Assembly: GCF_031846305.1 (NCBI RefSeq)
Contig: NZ_JAVRHY010000006.1
Location: 168,042-232,041, forward strand
From: Spectribacter acetivorans
GTDB lineage: Bacteria > Pseudomonadota > Gammaproteobacteria > Nevskiales > Salinisphaeraceae
DNA length: 64,000 bases
Reading direction: 5' to 3'
In this document: in pieces, positions 41,862 to 50,554 of the stretch
Position numbering within the stretch: position 1 is the stretch's first letter
Layout of the letters: each line of letters opens with the position of its first letter
Notes under the pieces: generated by a model
The model's input: the letters and a program-made list of their open reading frames with translations, nothing else
The model's database searches: none
Told to the model about the DNA's origin: nothing
Program-made: the position numbers and the translations under genes

Positions 41862-42484
41862 AGCACATTACCCTCTTTGCCGCGGCCTGGATGGCCGCCT
41901 CCATCGCCGTTGCAAACGAGCCTGTTGTGGTCGGCTTCTCTGCTGGCGAAACCGAGCTCAGCGAAGAAGCCGAATCCCTGCTGATCACGCAGCTCAATGA
42001 CAAGCGCCAACAGCGCCTCGACACGCTGCAGATCACCCTGGACGAGGCTGAAGGCGGCGATGACATCTCCAACGATAGGTTCGCCTACTTGGCAGGCCTT
42101 GCGCTTGCTGCGGGTTACGAAGCCACATCGGTGAGCGGTTACTATGAGGAAAGCCCGATGCCGAGCTTTGCCAGTCTGGCGTTCACCAGCTCCGGCAAGC
42201 CGCTGGCTTTCTCCGTCCAGCCTGGGCGTCTGAAGTCAAACCTCGAGGAGATGCTTCGCGACAACGGCTACCCGCACATTGTCTGGCACGGTGATACCGC
42301 TTGCGTGGACTGGAACGTCGTTGCTGGCTACGAGGCTCGCGCTGAGACGGTTTCCGAGCTGCTCCGGAAGATCATCACTGGATATCCCCTTCGAGCCTCA
42401 CTTCACGGCCATGACCGTGTCGCCGCTTTTTACTCGACTCAGGCGTTCTCAGTGAGCTGCGACGAGACTCACGCGACTCGGTGA
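41858..42484 (+). CDS. OmpA/TcpQ-like pilus protein, PilL-type paralog 1
   Basis: 208 residues with a signal peptide (HITLFAAAWMAASIAVA). The first half resembles an OmpA-like domain (VVVGFSAGETELSEEAESLL). The second half matches the TcpQ/PilL type: VQPGRLKSNLEEMLRDNGYPHIVW, then ACVDWNVVAGYEA, then TGYPLRASLH. It is clearly paralogous to the protein at 59156-59812, which ends VRAGHLKENVARLLESHGYGDPVW, ACVDWRI, AGFPVRASLH. In type IVb systems TcpQ-like proteins help localise the secretin. A strong terminator follows. Confidence 0.75.
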   Translation: MKHITLFAAAWMAASIAVANEPVVVGFSAGETELSEEAESLLITQLNDKRQQRLDTLQITLDEAEGGDDISNDRFAYLAGLALAAGYEATSVSGYYEESPMPSFASLAFTSSGKPLAFSVQPGRLKSNLEEMLRDNGYPHIVWHGDTACVDWNVVAGYEARAETVSELLRKIITGYPLRASLHGHDRVAAFYSTQAFSVSCDETHATR

Positions 42485-42514
42485 CCCGGGTCCGCCTATA
42501 ACCCCCTCTCTCCC

Positions 42515-42538
42515 AACGGCCGCCCACGCGGCCGTTTT
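42515..42538 (+). terminator. rho-independent terminator
   Basis: Nine-base perfect stem AACGGCCGC / GCGGCCGTT around loop CCAC, followed by TT, 31 bp after the stop of the rightward pilus unit. Confidence 0.8.
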
Positions 42539-42544
42539 CGCCCT

Positions 42545-42769
42545 CCGTGATCTCGTGGTCACCAGCCGCGGGGATCGGGCGCTGGCACCCCGGCATTACC
42601 GGGATGATTTACTGCGCCTCAAGCGCTAGCAGCGGGCCCTGGCTCGCAAGCGCAAGGGCTCGGGCCTGTGGCAGCGACAGCGTCGTCGCGTGGCCTGACC
42701 CACCAGCGCCTCGCCAACCTGCTCACCGACCACCACCTGGCGTTATCGATTTCCCATGCGGCCTGGACC
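42545..42769 (+). pseudogene. tnpB (IS605/IS1341-type) remnant, left part
   Basis: Broken coding DNA. Readable pieces in shifting frames include PRHYRDDLLRLKR, a stop, QRALARKRKGSGLWQRQRRRVA and THQRLANLLTDHH, which together match the central part of TnpB/OrfB RNA-guided nucleases. The catalytic start and zinc-finger end are absent on this side. The IS407-type element interrupts it at 42769/42770, and the sequence resumes at 43967. Confidence 0.65.
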
Positions 42770-42839
42770 GGTAATCCCCCCGAAAATCAGTGCTGTTTAG
42801 AAGTGGAATTTTCTCGTAATCTGAACCGAGGAGGTTCCC

Positions 42840-43106
42840 TTGAAGAAATCCCGATACAGCGACAGCCAGATCCTGGCGATTCTCAAGCAAGCCGAGAACG
42901 GCGTGCCGGTGCCCGATCTGTGCCGCGAGCACGGCATGAGCAGTGCGACGTTCTACAAGTGGCGCAGCAAGTACGGTGGCATGGACGCCGCGCTGATGAA
43001 GCGGCTCAAGGAGCTTGAGAGCGAAAACCGCCGGCTCAAGGCGATGTACGCCGAGGAGCGGCTCAAGGCCGAGATTCGCCAGGAGGTGATCGAGGGAAAA
43101 TGGTAA
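42840..43106 (+). CDS. IS3-family OrfA
   Basis: 88 residues from TTG 42840, supported by the strong GAGGAGG nine bases upstream. A helix-turn-helix head (YSDSQILAILKQAENGVPV, then HGMSSATFYKW) is followed by a leucine-zipper-like segment. It is the DNA-binding half of the transposase and overlaps orfB by 7 bp, where programmed frameshifting makes OrfAB in this family. Confidence 0.93.
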   Translation: MKKSRYSDSQILAILKQAENGVPVPDLCREHGMSSATFYKWRSKYGGMDAALMKRLKELESENRRLKAMYAEERLKAEIRQEVIEGKW

Positions 43107-43924
43107 GGCCATCTCACCGACGTGAGGTGGCCAAGAGACTCGTTGAAACGCGGGGTATCAGCATCAAGCTGGCCTGCGCGGCCCTGTCGATCAGCCCGAC
43201 CTGTTACCGCTACCAGCCCCGGCTGTCAGCGGACAACGCACGCATCGCCGACTGGCTGATCCGGCTGACCCACAACCAGCGCAACTGGGGCTTTGGTCTG
43301 TGTTTTCTGTACCTGCGCAACGTCAAGGGCTATGGCTGGAACCACAAGCGGGTGTATCGGATCTACCGCGAGCTGGAACTGAACCTGCGGATCAAGCCGA
43401 AAAAGCGCCTGAAACGCGACCGGCCCGAGCCGCTGACGGTGCCCAGGGCCATCAACCAGGTCTGGTCGATGGACTTCCTGCACGACCAGCTCGCCGACGG
43501 CCGCAGCTTCCGGGTGCTCAACGTGCTGGATGACCACAACCGCCAGGGTCTGGGCATGGAGATCGACCTGTCGCTGCCCAGTGCCCGCGTGATCCGTTGC
43601 CTGGAACAGATCATCGAATGGCGCGGCAAACCCGAGGTCATTCGCTGTGACAATGGCCCGGAATACATCGCCGGAGAACTGGTGACCTGGATGAAACAAC
43701 AGGGCATCCGCCTGGAGTACATCCAGCCCGGCAAGCCGCAGCAGAACGCCTATGTCGAACGCTACAACCGGACCGTGCGCTACGACTGGCTGAGCCAGTA
43801 CCTTTTCGACTCCATCAGCCAGGTGCAGGACGCCGCCACCCGGTGGCTATGGACCTACAACCACGAACGACCCAATATGGCCATCGGTGGCATCACCCCG
43901 ATGCAGAAACTGATGGCCGCTTAG
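43100..43924 (+). CDS. IS3-family OrfB transposase (DDE)
   Basis: 274 residues. The integrase-like core shows Asp in VWSMDFLHDQ, Asp in IRCDNGPEY and Glu in QQNAYVERYNRTVR, the DDE set of IS3 elements. It ends close to the right inverted repeat. With OrfA it forms the fusion transposase. Confidence 0.95.
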   Translation: MVRPSHRREVAKRLVETRGISIKLACAALSISPTCYRYQPRLSADNARIADWLIRLTHNQRNWGFGLCFLYLRNVKGYGWNHKRVYRIYRELELNLRIKPKKRLKRDRPEPLTVPRAINQVWSMDFLHDQLADGRSFRVLNVLDDHNRQGLGMEIDLSLPSARVIRCLEQIIEWRGKPEVIRCDNGPEYIAGELVTWMKQQGIRLEYIQPGKPQQNAYVERYNRTVRYDWLSQYLFDSISQVQDAATRWLWTYNHERPNMAIGGITPMQKLMAA

Positions 43925-43966
43925 CTCCACTTTTGAGCAGCGCTAAGAATGGGGAGATTACCGACC

Positions 43967-44070
43967 GAGCTGCGCCGGCAGCTCACCTACAAGACCGCCT
44001 GTGGCGGCCGCGAGGTGGTGGTGACTGATCGGTGGGCGCTCACGAGCATGACCTGATCTGGGTGTGGCCA
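43967..44070 (+). pseudogene. tnpB remnant, right part
   Basis: Continues the broken gene after the IS: TELRRQLTYKTACGGREVVVTDRWAL matches the segment just before the zinc finger of TnpB proteins, then breaks off. The two flanks join in register across the GACC duplication. No functional guide RNA or terminal subterminal hairpin could be assigned. Confidence 0.6.
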
Positions 44071-44220
44071 CCTCATGAGGGCAATGCCGCTGTCCGAGCA
44101 GAACTTGGCCTACCCTGCCTGCAGAGCGACCCATGATCGCGACGCGAACACCGAGATCAATATCCAGCGAATTGATATCCCCAGTTAAGAACGCGCCTCT
44201 CACTGCGAATGTACCCACGC

Positions 44221-44252
44221 AAAAAAACGCCGGTCATCGACCGGCGCTTTTT
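44221..44252. terminator. bidirectional terminator
   Basis: Perfect eight-base stem CGCCGGTC / GACCGGCG with loop ATC, preceded by seven A and followed by CTTTTT, so it works both ways. It ends the long leftward pilus operon 22 bp after its last stop. Confidence 0.88.
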
Positions 44253-44273
44253 CCTTAAATTTTGGGTTCTTTT

Positions 44274-47200
44274 CTATGGACCGAAGAACTCCTCTCGTGT
44301 TGGCGTCCTATCAACACCTCTTGGTTTTGGGCCTCCTGTATTACAAAATCCTGTGGCTGCAATATCATCTTCTTCATTAAACAAATCCACGAATGCAGAC
44401 CGACCAGATTCAAAGCCACACTCAACCCTTATGGCCTTCCCCCCGCCAGACCCAAAAACCCTATTGAAGTCGATTACACCAGAACTCTCTGTCTCAATGA
44501 GACCCGCCCCATTAACCCCACTATGCTGAGTTAGATAGAACAACACATAAATATCCACAATTCCCGCATCTACTGAAGTATCTATTTTTGCGTATGGGAT
44601 GTTGTTTCCTCTCAAGGTCAGCCGAGACCCTGCGGAAAGATATCCGTGAGCAGCAAAAATTATCGGAACTTCGCGGTAGTCAAAAAAGGAATCGTCAACA
44701 CAGTCAGAAGCACGCACAATAATCGTCGCATTTCCTTCGAAAATAAATACGTCGCCTCGGGATTTCGCGCAGTGAGATGAGCTCGACGGGTATTCGTCCA
44801 AAGAATGAGCCCCATCTCCATGATGCACTTGGACGTACGCCGCGGGATGAACACCGACGATATTCCCATAAACCTTAGATTGGACCGCCGCATAGCTGCT
44901 CGGTGCAGTTTTTACTGGCTCTAGGCCTTCTCGAATACGAAAGCTCTCTACACCAACATTTGGGTCCGGTGGATTGGTGACTCTCACGTAGATGTCTTTT
45001 TCCCCATCACCAAGAGACAAACCGCCATAGCTTGTCTCGTAGATGCATACTTTGTCTCTGCCTGCGCCTGTGATGATACTGGTGAAGTTTTCCACAGGAG
45101 AGCCCTCCCTCACCAGCATGAAGTCATCTCCGTCTGTCCCCTCAAAATCCCCCTGGTCTGGCGGCTCTATCGCCCAGGCTGGCGGTTCCGTGCAGCTGTA
45201 GTCGAAAGGATCATAAGACGTATCCGGGTCACAGACATCACCTATGCCATCCCCGTCGCTATCTTCTTGCCCCGGGTTCGGGGTGACTCGGCAATTATCC
45301 TCAGAGTTGGTAACTCCATCTCCATCGATGTCAGGATCGCAGGCGTCGCCGATTCCGTCCCCGTCCATGTCTGACTGGCCCGGATTCGAAACAGCAGGGC
45401 AGTTGTCTTCTCCATCTGAATGCCCATCACCATCCCCATCGTTGAAATTGTCGCAGACATCCCCGATCCCATCATTATCACTGTCTGCCTGATCCGGGTT
45501 TGGCGTGTTTACGCAGTTGTCCTGGCCATTTGGTATGCCATCGTTATCGGCATCGTCATCGCAGGCATCACCAATGCCATCCCCATCTGCATCAGCCTGA
45601 TTCGCATTAGGCGTGAGCGGGCAATTATCGACATCATCCTCGATGCCATCTCGGTCCGTGTCATTCAGGGTGTCGCAGGCATCACCGATACCATCGCCGT
45701 CCTGGTCTGCCTGCCCTGGGTTTGGAACAGCAGGGCAGTTATCCGTATCATCAGGGATCCCGTCATTGTCATTGTCCGAATCACACACATCACCGATCCC
45801 ATCGCCGTCCTGGTCTGATTGGTTCGGATTTGCTGTGAATGGGCAATTATCGTTCGCGTCTTCAATTCCATCACCGTCGCTGTCGGTGAAATCATCACAC
45901 ACGTCCCCAATCCCATCTCCGTCCACATCGGCTTGGTTCGGGTTCGGGATTGCAGGACAGTTGTCTGTGCCGTTTGTGATGCCATCCCCATCGATGTCAT
46001 TGTCACAAGCATCACCACGGCCATCACCGTCGAAGTCTTCCTGAGCAGGATTTGGCGTCAACGGGCAGTTATCGTTTTCGTCGTGGATCGTGTCGTCATC
46101 TGAGTCCACATCTCCCCCACCCTGGTCTCCTCCATCCCCGTCATCAGGTCCGTCAATAATAATGATCTCGGGATCCTCATCTTGACGTAGCGCTGGGCAA
46201 ATCCCGTCCATCCCAGGACTGTAGATACGGATGTAAAGAGCATTGGGCACTTCACCCGGGGACAGGTATTTCTGCTCATCACTACGATTGTCTACCAGGG
46301 GCACAATCGTCGCCATCGGGGCATTGGGGCGATTAGGCGGGTGGCAAGAAAAGTCAGACCTTGCTCGGTGTGTGCTGTAGACGATACCGCGACCCTGAGA
46401 ATCTCTCTCCACCCAAGCCAGCAGCCCAATCACTGGGTCCAAATACAAAGATTCAGTGTCAAACGGGTTGAACGATGCGTACTTTCCATTCGCGTCGTTG
46501 ACCGGATCACCCGGTACTGACTCATCCACATAGGCCCATATCGGATGCTGGCTATCCTGGGAATAAAGGCCAATCGACCCAGAGAAGGACCGATAGTTGT
46601 TGCTCGACATACTTACCGATGGTTTGGTATCCGAGTTGTAAATACCGAAACCATCATCATCTTCCGGCACGAAGACGATCTCCATCGTCTGCATCACCAA
46701 ATACGTATCCGTTGCAATTCCGCTATCGAGAAGCTTAATCGTAAGCGTCACCTCAATCTGTCCGCCCAGGTCTTCCAGGCGCGTCGCGTCTCCATCGACG
46801 TCATTCCAGTCAATTTTAATTCGTCGGAAGTCCGCATTGAGCATGCTTGCACTATCAATCTGCGCGAGTGCTTCTTCTTCGTTATCCAGGGCTTCTTGAT
46901 AAGCCATATCCCAAACTCGAAACCCAGCTGAGATGCCTATGTCCGATAACCTCAATGCCTTCGCATCGCTCCTCGCGTTGGACGCAACCTGCACTCTCAT
47001 ATCAGGGGAAGCATAATAGCCGCCAGCGGTCAGAACTGAGCTGCCACCCACCAGATAATCGCTCGTTACTCGAACTGTTCGATCCGGATCGCTAGCACCC
47101 GATACAGTAACGGTTTCTCGCTCCGATACTGCGCTCGGAGCACGCGAATCAGCGTCGTTCCCAGTGCTGTTTGCCCCGCATGATTCTCGGGGCGGGTCTT

Positions 47201-47621
47201 GGTCATGCGGCCCATTACCGGATTCCGGTCCTTCACACACTGCCGCATTGCTGTCGGCCAGACTTCGTGAAATAGCCTGTATATCGATAACTTCAGTGTG
47301 CGTGAATTCGGCATTAAGCGGATATGTTGACGCTTCCACAAGATTATAGAAAGCAAACTCAGCACCCGCCTCAGACAAGGGCATCTCGTTCGAGTATCCG
47401 AGGTAGTTTCCGTATCGACCTTCATTGGTTCGCAGGAAGATCTCGGGCTGATTGAACATCCGTACCCGTTGCTCGGTGAACTGGTAGGCAATGCCGATTC
47501 CGCCAGAACTCTGGTCATCTTCACCACCGCCATTCCCCACATCACCTTTCAAAACGATCGCATGCGCGGACATCGTCATCACACAGGAGGCGATGAAGCC
47601 GACAATCTTGAAGTGTTTCAT
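44274..47621 (-). CDS. secreted protein with eight thrombospondin type 3 calcium-binding repeats
   Basis: 1115 residues from ATG 47621; MKHFKIVGFIASCVMTMSAHA is a signal peptide. An N-terminal domain of about 480 residues of unknown type is followed (about 507-797) by eight units of the form DxDxDGIxDxxDNCP-x-(T/V)PNPxQ, the calcium-binding TSP type 3 repeat with paired cysteines. The C-terminal 310 residues start with DGDDFMLVREG and are beta-rich. Calcium-loaded TSP3 arrays make stiff rods on cell-surface proteins. As the last gene of the pilus operon it could be a pilus-delivered adhesin or tip. It follows the 574-residue gene by 10 bp. Confidence 0.87.
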   Translation of the reverse strand: MKHFKIVGFIASCVMTMSAHAIVLKGDVGNGGGEDDQSSGGIGIAYQFTEQRVRMFNQPEIFLRTNEGRYGNYLGYSNEMPLSEAGAEFAFYNLVEASTYPLNAEFTHTEVIDIQAISRSLADSNAAVCEGPESGNGPHDQDPPRESCGANSTGNDADSRAPSAVSERETVTVSGASDPDRTVRVTSDYLVGGSSVLTAGGYYASPDMRVQVASNARSDAKALRLSDIGISAGFRVWDMAYQEALDNEEEALAQIDSASMLNADFRRIKIDWNDVDGDATRLEDLGGQIEVTLTIKLLDSGIATDTYLVMQTMEIVFVPEDDDGFGIYNSDTKPSVSMSSNNYRSFSGSIGLYSQDSQHPIWAYVDESVPGDPVNDANGKYASFNPFDTESLYLDPVIGLLAWVERDSQGRGIVYSTHRARSDFSCHPPNRPNAPMATIVPLVDNRSDEQKYLSPGEVPNALYIRIYSPGMDGICPALRQDEDPEIIIIDGPDDGDGGDQGGGDVDSDDDTIHDENDNCPLTPNPAQEDFDGDGRGDACDNDIDGDGITNGTDNCPAIPNPNQADVDGDGIGDVCDDFTDSDGDGIEDANDNCPFTANPNQSDQDGDGIGDVCDSDNDNDGIPDDTDNCPAVPNPGQADQDGDGIGDACDTLNDTDRDGIEDDVDNCPLTPNANQADADGDGIGDACDDDADNDGIPNGQDNCVNTPNPDQADSDNDGIGDVCDNFNDGDGDGHSDGEDNCPAVSNPGQSDMDGDGIGDACDPDIDGDGVTNSEDNCRVTPNPGQEDSDGDGIGDVCDPDTSYDPFDYSCTEPPAWAIEPPDQGDFEGTDGDDFMLVREGSPVENFTSIITGAGRDKVCIYETSYGGLSLGDGEKDIYVRVTNPPDPNVGVESFRIREGLEPVKTAPSSYAAVQSKVYGNIVGVHPAAYVQVHHGDGAHSLDEYPSSSSHCAKSRGDVFIFEGNATIIVRASDCVDDSFFDYREVPIIFAAHGYLSAGSRLTLRGNNIPYAKIDTSVDAGIVDIYVLFYLTQHSGVNGAGLIETESSGVIDFNRVFGSGGGKAIRVECGFESGRSAFVDLFNEEDDIAATGFCNTGGPKPRGVDRTPTREEFFGP

Positions 47622-47631
47622 TGCTCTGCCC

Positions 47632-49356
47632 TCACTCGCCAACGTAATACAGGCCGGTGTAAATCACCGGAGTTGCCGCATTCCCGCCTGGCGGCAGGGT
47701 CCATTTGCCCGGTAGCTCTACCGCTCTGAGCATGTTGTTCATGGGCACCACGGTGGGTACGCCGCTTTCATCGGCCGTCACGAACACCGTTCGAGCCGCA
47801 TTCATGTACACGCGCGGTCCAGCAACACCAGGGAAGTTATTCACGCCAAAGCGCTCGGCCTGGAAGCCCGCCACGCCGAACGGCGTGCCGTCCTGTCCGC
47901 CCGATACGCGGCTGGCATATCGAATCTGCGGTCCGATACTCGACGCATCCGCACCCACGTCCCTCACCATCGCAGGAGATCGGGTGTAGGCCAGGGACAT
48001 GAATGGCATCCACGGTGCCATCTCTGTGAGATCGGCCTGCTGATCGTCGGTCGCGGTCGCCCTTGCCACGCAATCAACCGGTTCGTCCGTGGGCAGCAGA
48101 CCCAGAAGTCCGCCGCCAGTCGCAAGCCAGGTGATGTCGGTGCTTGGGATGACTTGCAGCGGCGGCGTATGGAATCGAGTCGGCCCACCGTCAGCCAGAT
48201 TCCGTGTCGTCATCGAAAACGGCTGCCAGGAAAAATCCTGCCCCGCCATGTCGTTGTAGACATGAAGCCCTGTGTACTGGATCGCCGTCCCAGGCGCTGT
48301 CTCGATTCGCACAGCGTCATCACGCAGCCTCGTTCCGAACAACAGGGTTCTACGCTCTCGGCGTTCGAGTCGGCAGTCGACGAGCTCGGGCTTTGCGAAG
48401 GCGCCCGGGAAGCCCAGCTCAGAGCCCGCCACTCCCTGGAAGGGTCGCGAATCCACAAACGGCAAGACCGCATAACTGAAGGCGATCTCCTCACGGGGGA
48501 TGTCGTTACTGCCGTCCTGGATCTTGAAGAACACGGCGAAATGCGGTGCATGCGGGTCGCCTGTGCCAGCGTCGCTCTTGCATACCGACACGGTATAAAG
48601 CCACCCATCCCGCCTGACCTGCTCAATGGTCGGCGCGAATCCGCCATTGCCATCGGCAGTATTCGAGCATGAGAATGACACTTGGCCAGGACCGCTCATG
48701 CTGATGCTCACAAGCTCGGCATCGCCGCCGGCATCACGGCTCGCGCCGATGAGTTCAAAGTCAATAGCAGCAGGCTGGAAGGGTCCGGAGCCATTCGGGC
48801 TTCCGAACTCACCCACGCTGCTCGAGATCAATCGCCGATCCGCTTCATACTCGGTCAGATCAATCCGATTAAACCCGTATTTCGCTTCGAACGCGGCAAT
48901 CGAGTTCTCGATCACCACCCAGCGATTATCCGGGGCGAAATAGCCAATCACCCGTCCCGTGCGCTGCTGATCGTCCCCGATGATTTCCTGAACCGCGAAG
49001 GGGATGCGAGAGTTGTTCACAAACGCATCCGACACGACAGTCGACTTCTCCTCCAGTCCGAAGATGTTGGATCCGACGTTCTGCCGTAAGGCAACCCGTG
49101 GGCTGGCGGAACTCGACCTGGTCAACACGTCGATGGGCAACGGGTTCACCCGATACATGGTCGACGTTCGACCGTCAGCCGTACCCATCTGTCGGTTCGT
49201 GTTGCGCTCATAGTCTGGGTGCTCGTGAACCCAGCTTGAGTCACCCGGGCTCGGGTCCTCGAATCCGGGATTGTCCTCAAACCCACCCTGAGCCAACGCG
49301 CCACTGACGACGAAGAGGCTCGCCACCCCGGCACCGAGAAGTCGTTTTCTGTCCAT
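47632..49356 (-). CDS. large secreted protein of unknown function in pilus operon
   Basis: 574 residues with signal peptide MDRKRLLGAGVASLFVVSGALA. The mature protein is rich in Gly, Asn and Pro near the start (FEDNPGFEDPSPGDSS), then beta-rich with isolated cysteines (SFSCSNTADGNGG, VSVCKSD, VDCRLER, VDCVARA) that could pair. No domain is recognised. It lies between the GspC/PilP-like gene and the TSP3 gene, each within about 10 bp, so it is made with the pilus machinery and is probably exported or surface-exposed. Confidence 0.7.
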   Translation of the reverse strand: MDRKRLLGAGVASLFVVSGALAQGGFEDNPGFEDPSPGDSSWVHEHPDYERNTNRQMGTADGRTSTMYRVNPLPIDVLTRSSSASPRVALRQNVGSNIFGLEEKSTVVSDAFVNNSRIPFAVQEIIGDDQQRTGRVIGYFAPDNRWVVIENSIAAFEAKYGFNRIDLTEYEADRRLISSSVGEFGSPNGSGPFQPAAIDFELIGASRDAGGDAELVSISMSGPGQVSFSCSNTADGNGGFAPTIEQVRRDGWLYTVSVCKSDAGTGDPHAPHFAVFFKIQDGSNDIPREEIAFSYAVLPFVDSRPFQGVAGSELGFPGAFAKPELVDCRLERRERRTLLFGTRLRDDAVRIETAPGTAIQYTGLHVYNDMAGQDFSWQPFSMTTRNLADGGPTRFHTPPLQVIPSTDITWLATGGGLLGLLPTDEPVDCVARATATDDQQADLTEMAPWMPFMSLAYTRSPAMVRDVGADASSIGPQIRYASRVSGGQDGTPFGVAGFQAERFGVNNFPGVAGPRVYMNAARTVFVTADESGVPTVVPMNNMLRAVELPGKWTLPPGGNAATPVIYTGLYYVGE

Positions 49357-49365
49357 TGCGTGCCC

Positions 49366-49998
49366 CTATTCCATCGGGAATTCGAACTGCCCATTACCCA
49401 CGGCAATGGACACAGCGGTCGGAGAAACCGAGGCGAGTCTTGGCACGCTCTCCTCGTCTTTGCCTTTAAGCACGACTCCATCCACCTCGGAGCCAACGGC
49501 GTAGAAACGACCGTTGATGAAAGCCCCCCGGGTGGTGGCCGCCTGGACGGCGATGGATTGTCTTGCCAACGCCCCCCAGTCCGTCTTCGGTTTGCGCGCT
49601 GCCGCCGATGGCGCTGGCGCGCGTGCAATCGCTGATCGCCGAGAGGCGCCAGCGTTGTCGTTGTTGTTGACCGGCGTCATGGCCCTCACCGGTGGCCGAG
49701 GCTTTACTTCCTCCTGTGGCCCGGTAAAAAGCGCCTGCAGCTGATCTGGTGTGATCTCGCCCTCGCCATCAGTGGCCGCGGCGTTCACTGGGAGGGCCAG
49801 CAACTGACTCATTCGCTCGACGTCATCGACCTCCTGGCCACGCGATGCGCTTCGAATGCCACCCACCGTGTAGGCGCCTTCCACATACTGGTAAATGACC
49901 CGATTGATCTCTGTCGCCCCGAACAGACCCAGAAACGCCAGCAGGACCACCAGTGGTCCACGTCGACTCTCCGGTATGTGCTTGAGAATCGCTTTCAT
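49366..49998 (-). CDS. PilP/GspC-like pilus assembly protein
   Basis: 210 residues. A short cytoplasmic start and one transmembrane helix (GPLVVLLAFLGLFGATEI) are followed by a Pro/Ala-rich linker. The C-terminal domain reads GAFINGRFYAVGSEVDGVVL, PRLASVSPTAVSIAVGNGQFEF, the homology-region pattern of GspC/PilP proteins that link the inner-membrane platform to the secretin. It overlaps the preceding gene by ATGA. Confidence 0.75.
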   Translation of the reverse strand: MKAILKHIPESRRGPLVVLLAFLGLFGATEINRVIYQYVEGAYTVGGIRSASRGQEVDDVERMSQLLALPVNAAATDGEGEITPDQLQALFTGPQEEVKPRPPVRAMTPVNNNDNAGASRRSAIARAPAPSAAARKPKTDWGALARQSIAVQAATTRGAFINGRFYAVGSEVDGVVLKGKDEESVPRLASVSPTAVSIAVGNGQFEFPME

Positions 49999-50549
49999 GT
50001 CGCCTCCACCAGCGGATCACGTAAATACAGACAGAAACGATCAATCTCCGCGCGAGGCTGCTTACCGTCATAAGCCACCTCGATGCTCTCAGCGGTGACA
50101 AAGGGCTTTGCCATCAGCTTCTCCAGCCCCTGATAGAGCAGCCCCACGTTCCCCGCGGTCAGTTCGAACATGCGTGACTGAGTCGCCAGACAGACGTTCA
50201 CCGCGCCAATGTCCACGTCACCCTGCTCAGCGCGTTCGGCTTCCAATATCCGCGCCTTGTCCGGGAAGCCGGTCAATCCCGACTCCTTGATGCCGAGCAT
50301 GCGGAACAGCGTGAGCACATCGGTGCCCTCGTCGAGCTGAGGCAAGCGTTCCCGCCAGTCCGCGCCGACCGACTGAAGCGCCTGGAAGTTCTTGCGGAAC
50401 TGGCGCATCTCGTCGTTGATCGCCAGCTGCTGCTCGACCTTCTCCTGATACCCCAGATAGGCCTGGTAAGCCCCGTAGCACAGGATTGCCGAGAACGCTG
50501 CGGTGAATATCACCAGAAATCGATTTCGTGCTGAGATCAGTTCTTTCAT
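49995..50549 (-). CDS. PilO/GspM-like inner-membrane assembly protein
   Basis: 184 residues: one N-terminal membrane helix (FLVIFTAAFSAILCYGAYQAYLGY), a periplasmic coiled coil (EKVEQQLAINDEMRQFRKNFQAL) and a small alpha/beta domain. This is the layout of PilO and GspM, which brace the assembly platform. It lies 5 bp downstream of the GspL-like gene, as platform genes usually do. Confidence 0.7.
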   Translation of the reverse strand: MKELISARNRFLVIFTAAFSAILCYGAYQAYLGYQEKVEQQLAINDEMRQFRKNFQALQSVGADWRERLPQLDEGTDVLTLFRMLGIKESGLTGFPDKARILEAERAEQGDVDIGAVNVCLATQSRMFELTAGNVGLLYQGLEKLMAKPFVTAESIEVAYDGKQPRAEIDRFCLYLRDPLVEAT

Positions 50550-50554
50550 GCCAA

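Larger units (their letters stand above)
42770..43962 (+). mobile_element. IS3-family element, IS407 type
   Basis: 1193 bp with imperfect terminal inverted repeats (GGTAATCCCCCC at the left, GGTAATCTCCCC as complement at the right) and a four-base duplication GACC (42766-42769 and 43963-43966). Two overlapping frames, orfA and orfB, read rightward. Four-base duplications and this orfA/orfB pair fit the IS407 group. It appears intact and potentially active. Confidence 0.9.

Noticed and set aside
45230..46110. Regular repeats of about 100 bases that might be a CRISPR array or DNA tandem repeat
   Set aside because: The periodicity comes from codons for aspartate-rich thrombospondin type 3 repeats in a long open frame; repeat units differ by many substitutions and there are no constant repeats with unique spacers.
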